Shown: positions 20,925 through 30,565 of the stretch, in pieces
How positions within the stretch are numbered: position 1 is the first letter of the stretch
Layout of the letters: every line of letters starts with the position of its first letter
Origin: Rebecca billardiae RCC1528
Lineage: Eukaryota > Haptophyta
Length of the DNA stretch: 64,000 bases
Direction of reading: 5' to 3'
Assembly: GCA_965240325.2 (NCBI GenBank)
Contig: OZ251232.1
Coordinates: 124,001-188,000, forward strand
Made by a program: the position numbers and the translations under genes
The notes under the pieces: generated by a model
What the model saw: only the letters and a program-made list of their open reading frames with translations
Database searches by the model: none
What the model was told of the DNA's origin: nothing

Positions 20925-23900
20925 CTAGGAGGCGCCACCTTGCAGCGCGAGCGCTGCGGGCGGCAGCGCCAGATAGGACGGCATCGGGCAGACGAGCGGC
21001 AAGCCGATCGACGACGCCGCGAGGGTATCGCCAGCCGCCCCGCCAGCCCCTGCCGCCGCGGGCGCCCGCGCGCCGCGTGGCCACACCGCGGCGGCGGCTG
21101 GCTGCGGAGCGCGCCACGGCCCTGCCACGGGCGCGGGCGCGGGGGCGGCGGCGCGCGGGGGCGGCGGCGGCGGCCCGGGCAGCGGGGGCGTCGGCTGGCC
21201 CGCGCCACCCCCAGGGGCACCGGCGTGCCGTGGCTCGCTTGGCCGCGGCGCGAGGGCGGCTGGCCGCGCGCCACCGCCCGCCTCGTGGCCGCCAGCCGGG
21301 CCGGGCGGCAGCGCACGCGCGGCGGCCGCGTGCGCGCTGATGGGCGGCCGCGGCGGCAGGCGCGCGGCCCGGCGGTGCGTCGGCGGCGGCGGCGAGCCGA
21401 AAGCGGACGGCCCGGAAGAGCGGGCGAGCACCGCGCTCGCGGGGTCACGCGTCGTCGAGCGTGCTAAAGCGGCGGCGGCGGCCTCCCCCGCCGCCGCCTC
21501 CGCCACCGCGGCGGCTGCCGCGACCGCGCCCGCCGCCGCCGCCGCCGCCGCCCGGTGCGGCGCGGGCGCGGGCGCGGGCGCGGGCTCGGCCTCAGACCGG
21601 CTCCGAGTCGGCGCGAGCGCGCGCAGCGTGCGCGCCAGTGCCGTGCTCGCGCGCAGGCGCAGCCAGCCGGCACGCGTGCCGCGCAGCCGCCAGAGCGCGC
21701 TCGCCGCCTCGGCGAGCGGCTTGCGCGCCGCCCCACGCGCGGCGCGCAGCCGCGCCCAGCCCGCCGGCAGCGCGCGCGCGCGCCGGAGCGCGCGCGCGCC
21801 CTCGGCGAGCGGCGCGCGCGCTGCGCGCCGCGCGCCGCTCGCGGCCGCCGCGCGTTGCCAGCGGCGCAGGTGGGGGCCACGCGCGGCGCGGAGCTGCTCG
21901 TGGGCGAGCGCGCGCCGAGTGCCCGCGGCAGCGAGCGCGTGCAACGCCGCGCCCTGCCGCTCGTTCCGCCGCTGCGCCGCCAGCGCCGCCGCCGCGGCGC
22001 GCGCGCGCGCGGCGCGCTCGGCGCGCGCGCGCCACGCGCGCACGGCGCGCGCGCTCGCCGCGCGGCGCGCGGCCGCTAGCGCGTGCGCGCTGAGCGGCGG
22101 CGGGGCGCGCGCGCCACGGCCGCGCGCCGCCGCCACCGCCGCGTGCGAGACGGGCAGCATCCGCGCCAGGCCGTGCGTCGCCAGCGCCAGCTCGCGCGCG
22201 CGCGCGTTAGCGCAGCGCGCGGCGCCGCTGCCGCGCAGCGCGCGCGCCGAGCGCGCGGGCGGGCCGCCGACGCCGCCGCCCGCGCCGTCGGTGGCGGGCG
22301 GGTGGGCGGCGGCGAGGACGACGCGCGGCGGGCTTGCAGAGGGGCTCGGCGCGGCCGCCGAGCATGCCGGCCCGACGCCGCTCGCGCCCGCGCGCAGCCC
22401 ACCGCCCGCCGCCGCGCGCGTGGGCGGCCGCGGCCGCGGCCGCGGCTCAGCGGAGGCGGCGGGCGCGGCCGAGGCGGCGGCCGCGCGCGCGCGCTCGCGC
22501 TCGGCAGCCGCCGCGTGCGCGCGGCGCAGGGCGCGGCGGCGCGCGGCGGCGCTGGCCGCGGCGGCCCACGCGCGCATGGCCCACGCGCGCGCACACACAC
22601 CCGCCGCCGCGCGCGCGGCCGCGCGGCCGCGGCGCAGCGCGGCAGCGGCAGCGGCCGCCCACGCGCGCAGCGCTGCGCGCGCGTGCTGCGCGCGTGCTGC
22701 GCCGCGGCGCGCGCGCGCCGCGCGCAGGCGCGCGGCCGCCGCGCCGAGCGCGCGCACGCCCGCGGCATGCAGCGCGCGCGCGCTCGCCCCGCGCCCCGCG
22801 CGCACGCGCGCACGCCGCGCGGCGTGCGCCGCCAGAGCGCGCTGCGCCCGGCGCGCGGCGCGCGTCCACCACTCAGCCGCAGCGACCGCCGCGCGCCACC
22901 GCGCCGCCGCGGCGCGGTGCGCGTGGCGGCGCCAGCGCGCGGCGGCGGCGCGCAGTGCGCGCGGCCGGCGCACGCCGAGCTCCCAGCGCGCGCACGCCGC
23001 GGCCCGCCGGCGCCTCGCCCGGGCCTCTGCCCCCATCGTGCGCAGCGCATGCCGCGCGCCGCGGCGCGCTCGCGCGCGCGCGCGCGCCGTGCGTGCGCGC
23101 GCGCGCGCGCGCGCCGCGGCGGCGGAGGCCCAGTGGCGAAGCGCCGCCACGCCCGCGGCGCGGGCGCATGCGCACCGCGCCCGCAGCGCGAGCCCCACCG
23201 CGGCGCGCCGCGCGGCCGTCGCCGCGCGCGCGCGCGCGAGTGCGCGCGCGCGGCTGTGCGCGCGCGCGCGCGCCGCGTCCAACGTGCACAGCGCTCGGGC
23301 GAGTGCGGCGAGGCGCCAGCGGCGCAGCGCGGCGCAGGCGCGGTGGGCGTCCGCGATGGCGCCCCCGCGCGCGCGACGAGCGCCCACAGACGCCGCGAGC
23401 GCGAGCGCGCGCATGGCGCGCGCGCGCTCGACCGCCGGTGCGCCACCGCCGCGCGGCTCGGCCGACGGCGCGCGGCCGCTCGGCCGCGGTGGCTGCGGAT
23501 CGCGTCGCGCGGCGCCGCCGGGCTGGAGGCGGCGCGCGGCGTGCTCGAGGCGCACGAGCACGTCCTCGTAGCTCGCGTCCAGGCTCGCGCGGCCTCCCGC
23601 CGCCGCCGCCGCCGCCGCTGCCGCCGCGTGTGTCTGCGGTGCCGAGGAGGGCGAGAGCGCGTCCGACGCAGCGGCGAGGCGCGCGTGCGGGCGCGCGCGA
23701 CGGCGCGCGCACCACGCGAACCAGCGGCGTAGTGCCTGCCGGCTCGCGCGCGCGCGAGCGCTCGGCGCGCGCGCGCGCAGGGCGCTCGCGCGCGAGCGCG
23801 CGAGCGCGCGCGCGTGCGTCTCCGCGCGCGCGGCGGCGGGCGCGCGCGCCCAGCGCCGCAGCGCAGCCCGCTGCAGGGCGAGCTCGAGCTGCAGCCGGTG

Positions 23901-24005
23901 GCGGCGGTCTCGCACGCAGCGCTCGAGCACGCTGAGCCCTGCGCGCGGGCTTCGCCGCCGCCTCGCGCCGCCGTCGCGCTCGCGCTCGCTCGCCGCGACG
24001 AGCAT
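20925..24005 (-). CDS. Ala/Arg-rich Trp-repeat protein, Sfi1-like
   Basis: I start at the ATG at 24005 (MLVAASERERDGG), giving about 1,026 residues; an upstream in-frame Met exists at 24245. The chain is built of helices with a recurring hydrophobic-Arg-Trp signature: AALRRWAR, ALRRWFAWCARR, CAALRRWRLAALA, VAALRHWAS, AAAARWRRHA, ARAALRAWAAAA, ARAVRAWRARAE, PHLRRWQRAAAA. This resembles the Sfi1 repeat (conserved Ala, Leu-Leu and Trp-Lys/Arg), which binds centrin along a long helix at centrosomes and basal bodies. The C-terminal 200 residues are Pro/Ala-rich. The very high Ala/Arg content partly reflects GC-driven composition, so the Sfi1 assignment is an inference. The opposite strand is open too but shows no motif. 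Confidence 0.6.
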   Translation of the reverse strand: MLVAASERERDGGARRRRSPRAGLSVLERCVRDRRHRLQLELALQRAALRRWARAPAAARAETHARALARSRASALRARAPSARARASRQALRRWFAWCARRRARPHARLAAASDALSPSSAPQTHAAAAAAAAAAGGRASLDASYEDVLVRLEHAARRLQPGGAARRDPQPPRPSGRAPSAEPRGGGAPAVERARAMRALALAASVGARRARGGAIADAHRACAALRRWRLAALARALCTLDAARARAHSRARALARARAATAARRAAVGLALRARCACARAAGVAALRHWASAAAARARARARTARARARARRGARHALRTMGAEARARRRRAAACARWELGVRRPRALRAAAARWRRHAHRAAAARWRAAVAAAEWWTRAARRAQRALAAHAARRARVRAGRGASARALHAAGVRALGAAAARLRAARARRGAARAQHARAALRAWAAAAAAALRRGRAAARAAAGVCARAWAMRAWAAAASAAARRRALRRAHAAAAERERARAAAASAAPAASAEPRPRPRPPTRAAAGGGLRAGASGVGPACSAAAPSPSASPPRVVLAAAHPPATDGAGGGVGGPPARSARALRGSGAARCANARARELALATHGLARMLPVSHAAVAAARGRGARAPPPLSAHALAAARRAASARAVRAWRARAERAARARAAAAALAAQRRNERQGAALHALAAAGTRRALAHEQLRAARGPHLRRWQRAAAASGARRAARAPLAEGARALRRARALPAGWARLRAARGAARKPLAEAASALWRLRGTRAGWLRLRASTALARTLRALAPTRSRSEAEPAPAPAPAPHRAAAAAAAGAVAAAAAVAEAAAGEAAAAALARSTTRDPASAVLARSSGPSAFGSPPPPTHRRAARLPPRPPISAHAAAARALPPGPAGGHEAGGGARPAALAPRPSEPRHAGAPGGGAGQPTPPLPGPPPPPPRAAAPAPAPVAGPWRAPQPAAAAVWPRGARAPAAAGAGGAAGDTLAASSIGLPLVCPMPSYLALPPAALALQGGAS

Positions 24006-25060
24006 GGTGCGCCTTGGCCCACCAAGACCCCCGCGCCAAGGGCGGTCCTTTGCCCGCGCCAAAGTTGAAAGTGAAGTCGTTGGCCGACTGTCTCCGACTG
24101 ATGAACCCGTCCGGCCGGAGCGCTTTGCGCGCTTTGCCCGACCGATTGACCGAGAGGCCGCGCGGCAGCGACGGCCGGGGTGCCATGACCGACGACGCAC
24201 GTACGGTAGGGTCCCCAGAAACCGCAGCGCCTGGTGCACGCCCACAAGGCGTGCAAGTACGCCCCATCTCGCGTGGCAACGCGTGGCGAGCGCTCACAGC
24301 TGATGCAAACTTCAGCACGCCCCGGCCGTCCGTTGGCCGTCATGACCGAGAACAGTACGGCGGAACTTGCTGTGCGCGGACCGATTGGCGATTGGCGGCA
24401 CGACGCGGGAGGCTACCGACCAAGCGGGCCCGTGGACGGCAGACCGTATATCTTCTCTCTCACACATTCTCGTGTGTGTTTCATGACCTGGGCGCCGGCA
24501 TGCCTTTGCCGTTGATGAATGATATATTCATTCAGATCAGAGTCCATCGTAGCAGCGGCAGTGACTGATGACCGGCTGATGCAGTCATGCGGATGAGGCC
24601 GCGCTTACGGATTGGGCAGTCTCCAGAGTACAACGGGAGGTCAAGTCCTGGGAAAACAGGACGCAGCCAGGGGATTGGCTACTTTGCTACCGTCGTACTG
24701 GTCAGCGGTTGTCACCTGGGGCTGCCATCCGGCCCTCTCCGGAGCGGAGCACGGGCGGCCCGCGGTGGCCCGCGGCCCGCTGCGTTGCCCCCGGACAGCC
24801 GTCAGAGCACACCGCTTTGAGTGAGCAGCGCGCGACCGACGGCCCAGCAGTGGCGCCGCGGCGGCGGCGGGACAGGCCCGATGAACGGACCCGCGCGGCG
24901 CGACGCGGCCACGGCGCAGCACGCGCGGGCTGGCTCGGCTTGCAGCAGAGCGCCACGCGGCGCGGTAGAGCAAGCAGTGCAGCACGACTCTGGTCTGTCT
25001 CTCCCGTTCGGGCGTCGTTCCGGTACAAGTCAGGTGCATCTAATCTCCCGTCACGGTCGA
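24006..25060. other. Intergenic between divergent genes, left part
   Basis: Upstream region of the Trp-repeat gene, then mixed-composition DNA. No domain-bearing frame was found on either strand. Confidence 0.4.
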
Positions 25061-25665
25061 GCACCCCTCGCTTGTGCGAGGGGTGCGACGGAAATGACAG
25101 TGGCACCCCGGGGACTTTGACCCCGCACCCCTCTCGCGGGCTCTGGGGCGCGAACGCTTATTCACTACTGGCCGCCGAGCCGTAGATTGGCGCTCCGTGC
25201 ACCAACAAAGACATCCCCAGCCGCATGTTGCCACTCGACACCTCGTCTCGCCTAACTTGTGGTGTGCGGGAGCCACTCGAAGCACAGGCTGTGCTGCGCG
25301 CGGCGCGTCGGGAGTCGGGAGTGCATCGGAGCACACGGCGGTGCATGACGTGTCATGGGGCAGACGTGAGTATGCACTCAACGGATTGCGCGTGCGACGC
25401 CTTCGCGATGCACTGTTGACCCGCCACGCGCGTCGCTACACGGCCCAGTGTGCTTCGGGTGGGTCCCGCACACCAAAAGTTGGCTCCGCGCGAGGCGAGA
25501 GGAGGTGTCGAGTGGCAACATGCGGCTGGGGATGTCTTTGTTGGTGCACGGAGCGCCAAACTACGGCTCGGCGGCCAGTAGTGACAAAGCCTTCGCGCGC
25601 CAGAGCCCGCGAGAGGGGCGCGGGGCCAGATTGACCGGGCTGCCACTGTCCTTTCTGTTGGCGGT
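25060..25665. mobile_element. Inverted-repeat (MITE-like) element, about 600 bp
   Basis: Left arm about 25088-25280 and right arm about 25447-25665 are imperfect reverse complements over some 190-200 bp. Shared blocks include GGCGCTCCGTGCACCAACAA, CATGTTGCCACTCGACACCTC and CTACTGGCCGCCGAGCCGTAG. About 165 bp lies between the arms. Just outside the left arm is a perfect hairpin, GCACCCCTCGC / GCGAGGGGTGC (25061-25087). No coding domain is present, so this is a non-autonomous element or foldback. Confidence 0.75.
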
Positions 25666-26097
25666 GTCGAGCGACCGCGCCGGCCGTGCGTTCGTCACAG
25701 GTGACAGGGCCACGATCTAGAAGGCGGTGGGTACTGATAAACTGTAATCACGCCTTAATTAACCAAGCATTGAAGTCATAGTTACAAACTGTACGTACAC
25801 GTTTTTTAACTCGTCGTAAATTCCCCTTTATAACGGGCTGAAGCGCCAGAAATATGACGATACCCGCCCCATATCATTCTATGGGGTACTCCCATAATTT
25901 GATTGGATACTCGAGACACGTCCTATGATAATGACGTCGTTAAAAATGACAGCAGAATGAGTACTGCTACCAGTAGTTTTAATAAGAGTCGCCGAGTCGC
26001 CGACGACTCGCCGAGGGACCCGCCGTGATGAATAATTGTCGCGCCCGCGTTGCACTCCAGAAAGGGGTGGGCGCGTGCGCTCTCGCGCGCGCAGACG
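25666..26097. other. Intergenic upstream of the histidine kinase
   Basis: AT-richer DNA with the block TAATCACGCCTTAATTAACC (about 25747) related to 15938. The kinase start is preceded by CTCGCGCGCGCAG, which would also fit a splice acceptor, so a non-coding or short 5' exon further left is possible. Confidence 0.4.
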
Positions 26098-29000
26098 ATG
26101 CGATCCGAGGCACGGATCACGCCGGCCGTCGTGGCGGCGCCGGGCGAATCGGCCGGCGGGCTGGACGAGGAGGCGCCCCCGCCTCTGACGCCGGCCCCCG
26201 CCGCCTCGCCCGTCGTCGACGCGGCTGCGGCCAAGCTGACGTGGCTGTACCGCTTTGCGGACGCCGGGCTCGAGCGCGAGTATGAGACGGACCGGGCGCA
26301 CGAGCATGCGCGCTCGTACGCGTACGTGCTGGCCGCGGTGATCGTGCTCTACCCGCAGACGCTCGTGAGCGAGCTCTCGGAGGCCGGATGCGGCCCTTCC
26401 TCCCTCAACAACGTCCTCTCGATCACGGCGTACGCGCTCGCGTTCCCGACGCTCGCGCTGTGCGTCGCGGCGTGGCGCTCGGCGGCGGTGCGCGCGCGCG
26501 TGCCGCCGCTCGCGCTGGACGCGGCCTTCCTCGTGTGGCTCACGCTCGCCGCGTCCAAGCTCATCGTCTTCACCACCGTGCGCTCCGCGCTCGTCGAGGC
26601 GCGCGCGGCGGGCACGCTCACGGCGGCGCACGCGCACGCGGCGGCCGCCACGTCGGGCTGGCTCACGTACGTGCGCGTGCTGGCGATCCTGCTCGCGTCG
26701 GGGCTGTTCACGCGGATCCAGATCCCGCAGTTCGTCTACGTCGTCGCCACCGTCACCGCGATGAGCCTCGTCGCCGAGCTCGCCGTCTCGCACACGTCCG
26801 AGCACGCGCTCGCCAAGCACCTCGGGCTGGCGGTGTTTGTGCAGCTGGCGGTCGTGAAGGCGACGGTGCACCGCGTGGTGACGGAGCGCGGGCAGTGGTC
26901 GTACAAGCGCGAGGTGGTGCTCGCGGCGGCGGCGTGGGAGGAGATGAAGCGCGTCGAGCACGAGGCGCGCACCCACGCCTCGCGCCTCGAGTCTGCGCGC
27001 AGCGCGCGCGCCAAGCTGATCCGCGTCGTGATGCACGACCTGCGCAGCCCGCTGCTCGCGGTGCGCAACATGGTGGACGTGCTCGACGGGCTGGGCGAGG
27101 GGACGGCGCTGGGCGCGGCCGAGGTGCAGCGCGCGCTCGCCGCCATCGGCACGTGCACCTCCCTCATGGAGACCATCGTCTCCGACATGCTCGACTTTGA
27201 GCGGATCGACAGCGGGCGGCTGCTGCTCGTGATGCAGCCGTTTGCGCTGCGCCGGCTGCTGCAGGACGCCGAGGTGTCCTTCTCCGGGCTGGCGCAGAGC
27301 CGCGGGATCTCGATCCACTGGGAGGCGCTCCCGCCCGACATCGAGGGCGCGCGCTACGTCGGCGACTCGCGCCGGCTGCTGCAGTGCGTCTCCAACGGCC
27401 TCTCGAACGCGATCAAGTTCACGGACGCGGGCGGCACCATCGTCGTGCACGCGAGGGAGGAGGCCCTCGCGCCACACGCCTCGCAGCACGCCTCGCAGCA
27501 CGCCTCGCCGCGCGAGGCGGTGGGCGAGGCGGCGGGCGAGGCGGCGGGCGAGGCGGCGGGCGCGGGCGGCGGGGCTGCCGAGCCGGGCGGCGAGGACGGC
27601 GGTGCCCACGAGCCGCCCAAGCCGCGCGGAGCCGACGGCCTCGGCGGCAGCGGCAGCGCGGGCGGCGCGCACGCGGCCGAGCACGCGGCCGAGCGCGCAG
27701 CCGAGCGCGCTGTCGTGATCTCCGTGGAGGACTCGGGCGTGGGGCTCTCGGCGGAGGAGCTGGACGTGCTCAACAGCGGCGAGGCGTTCGCGCAGGTGGG
27801 GCGGGGCCAGCTCCAGGGCAACGGCGGCACGGGCCTCGGCCTCAACATCGTGCGGCACATCCTCGCGCTGCACCGCGCCTCCAGCCTGCGGCTGCGCTCG
27901 GCCGGGCCGGGGCGCGGCGCCGTGTTTGAGCTGGTGCTGCGGCTGGAGCGCGTGGAGGACGGGCTCACGCCGCCGCGCGTGCGCAGGCCCACACTGCTGC
28001 GGAGCACCATGCTGCAGCAGCCGGCGCCGGCGCGCTCGCCCGCGCACTCGCCCGCGCGCTCGGGCGGCGCCACGCCTCGCGCGCAGCCGCAGCCGCAGCC
28101 GCAGCCGCAGCCGCAGCCGCAGCCGCAGTCGCCGCGCGCGCTCTCGGCGCACGCTCGGTCGGGCGCGCTGCCGCCGCCCACGGCCGAAGGGCGCGCCGCC
28201 TCCCCACGCACGCCGCGCCTCCCCGAAGGCTCCGCCCCCGCCTCCGCCGCCCCCCTTCCCGTCTGCGCGCGCGTGGTGCGCTGCCTGCACGTGGAGGACG
28301 ACGCCATGCTGCAGCTCACGCTGGGCGTGCGCCTCTTCGCAGACGGCCAGCTCACGAGCGCGCTGGTGGCGGGTGACGGCGTGGAGGCGCTGGAGGCGGT
28401 GCAGGCGGCCGCGGACGCGGGCGCGCCGCCCTTCGACCTCGTGCTGATGGATAACCAGGTGCGCGGCGGGGCCGCGAGCGGGGCCGCGCGCGGCGGGCCG
28501 GGCGCGCCGGGCGCGCGGTCGGCGACGCGCGTGCGCCGGGCGCGATATCGGCGCGCGGCGGGCGCGTGCGCCGTGCGCGGCGGCGGTGGGGCGAGCGCGG
28601 GCAGCCAGCCGTGTGGGCGAGCAAGCGAGGCGCGCGCGGGCACACGGCCGGCACTGCGGCGCACGGCTGCTGCGCGGATGCGGCGCGCTCACGCGCTTGG
28701 CCGCTCGCCCTCGCGCGCGCGCGCGCCCACACGCCGCGCCCCCGCGCCCTGCGCCCGAACCGCGCGCGCGCGCCCGCCCCGCCGCCCCTTCCCTGCGCCG
28801 TGCGCGCGCACAGATGCCGCGCATGGGCGGGACCGAGACGACGCGCCGGCTGCGCGCGCTCGGCTTCAGCGGCGTGATCATCGGCATGACGGGCGACCCG
28901 TCCGGCAGCCCGGACCGCGCCGACTTCGAGGCGGCGGGCCTCTCCCTGTGCGTGGACAAGACGCCGCAGGGGCTCGAGGTCGTCGAAGACGCGATCCGCC

Positions 29001-29098
29001 GGCTGGCGCACGGGCCTGGGCCTGGGCCTGGGCCTGGGCCTGGGCCTGGGCCTGGGCCTGGGCCTGGGCCTGGGCCTGGGCCTAGGCGCGCCGACTAG
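26098..29098 (+). CDS. Membrane hybrid histidine kinase with C-terminal receiver domain (two exons)
   Basis: Exons 26098-28458 and 28814-29098 are joined by a phase-0 GT-AG intron of 355 nt; 881 residues. About six hydrophobic segments (residues 75-265: YVLAAVIVLYP, LALCVAAW, FLVWLTLAASKLIVF, VLAILLASGLF, FVYVVATVTAMSLV, LGLAVFVQLAVV) form the sensor. The H-box is VMHDLRSP (His313). N and G boxes follow: NGLSNAIKFTDAGG, VEDSGVGLS, GNGGTGLGLNIV. An Ala/Glu-rich insert separates the N and G1 boxes. After a Pro/Gln linker the receiver has VEDD, the phospho-acceptor Asp785 in LVLMDNQ, splice, MPRMGG, then GMTG and the Lys of VDK. The chain ends in a Gly-Pro repeat. It likely autophosphorylates and passes phosphate to its own receiver; the signal is unknown. 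Confidence 0.9.
29019..29085 (+). repeat. Hexanucleotide (GGGCCT)n coding repeat at the kinase C-terminus
   Basis: About eleven units of GGGCCT encode Gly-Pro repeats just before the stop. Length changes keep the frame. Confidence 0.9.
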
Positions 29099-29334
29099 CC
29101 GGCGCGGGGCCGGGGCGCGGGAGGCGCCGTCTCGGGGGGGGCGCCTGCCGCCGTGCGCGGGCGGCTGCAGCATGGCGAGCCGGGGGCGGGGCCGCCGAGA
29201 CGGGCATGCGCGTGCCCTCACCGGCCGCCTCGGCTGCGTGCCGCCGCGCGCCACTGGCCAGTCAGTCAGTCACGCGGCGCCGCGTCGCAGGCAGATGGCC
29301 CGACAGTGACGGGACGGGCACGACGGCGGCTCAA

Positions 29335-29368
<34 letters not shown>

Positions 29369-30565
29369 CGACGCGGGCCGCGCGGCCCGTCAATCCCGCA
29401 AGGCGAAGCGACTAGCCGCCGGCGCCGGCCGCGCCGGCGGCCGCCGGCGCCGGCCGCGCCGGCGGCCCGTCGCCGGCGGACCCTTCGACCGGAGGTAGTC
29501 TGATGCTGCTGCTGCCCACCGCAGTGGGACTCAGAGACGGCTGTGCGACGAGCATCCGGCGCCTAGTGGCGCGATGATCATCGCCCGCTGCTGGCCGGGA
29601 GCGGGAGATCATGTCCGCCGATGTTCACATGATGACGAATGTCGTATCTGACCCTGCGCGTCCTAGACCTACTGGCTACTGGTAGTGGCACGGCCCGGAC
29701 CAGGAGTTGTTCAGGAGTGTCCAGGACCGGATCTAGATTTGGGTAGGAGATGAACGGAACAGTTGGCGGGAAAGGCAATTGACGAGAATTTCGCGCCTTT
29801 CTCCAATCGAGATCGCTTGGAGATACACGCATCACACGTGATCTCGCCATCCCATAGTTTATACTTAAAGGCTGCAGATCGTCATTCAGGCCCAACAAGG
29901 CTCTCAAGGACGTCCTTTGATGCGGGTACGTCACCGATTCGTTGTCGAACTGGCGGGTTGTTTCGTCGTCATCATCACTCATCATCGATTCATCGTCACC
30001 ATCCATTAAAACGGTCAATCATCATCATGACGTATTGACGTGGCGGGAGATAAGTAAAGGCATACACGAAAGCCGGGCATCCCTGGGTATATATGCCTTT
30101 TTAAGAGGCCAATCTTGGGAGCGCTACCACATGGTTTCAATACCTCCTAATCATGTGTACGCATCTCAATCCGATAAGAGGCGCATCGATCCTGCCGCCG
30201 CCTGCCGCGGTAAGCGCTCATCAAAACTACTTATGGCTACTGGCTCAAATCGGCGTAATCACTTGGCCCTGCTCACAAATCGAAACCCCTCGCTGCTGCA
30301 CACCTTCGTCTCGCTTTGCTCTCGCCGGCCGCCCGCCGCCTTCAACGCTTGAGGCGCACGTGGTGGCGAGCGCAACTCACTCGAGCCCAGCGCGAGCGAG
30401 GCGCGGACGTCGTTGTTGTCGTCGCTCTTCGGTGCGCGCGCGGCCGCGCGGCCTCCGTGCTCCTCGCGCCTCCCTCCCGCCCCCCACGACCCGGCCGCCG
30501 CCCCCGCTCCGCGCCTCACCACCCCCACCTCGCGCGCGCGCGGCGCGCGCAGGACTGCCATCGAC
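29099..30565. other. Intergenic, includes a 33-G homopolymer
   Basis: It lies between the histidine kinase and the BCCT gene. It has a G33 run at 29336-29368 and a GCC/GGC near-palindromic block (29416-29468). AT-richer sequence at 29480-30340 probably carries the promoter of the transporter; a TATATATGCC box lies at about 30088. The last 200 bp before the start are GC-rich. No gene was found. Confidence 0.5.
29336..29368. repeat. G33 homopolymer
   Basis: Thirty-three consecutive G residues on the plus strand, capable of forming stacked G-quadruplexes; the exact length is uncertain in any sequencing. Confidence 0.9.

Noticed and set aside
25879-28959. A 1,026-codon minus-strand frame opposite the histidine kinase
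   Set aside because: Arg/Ala-rich shadow; the plus strand has every kinase box.
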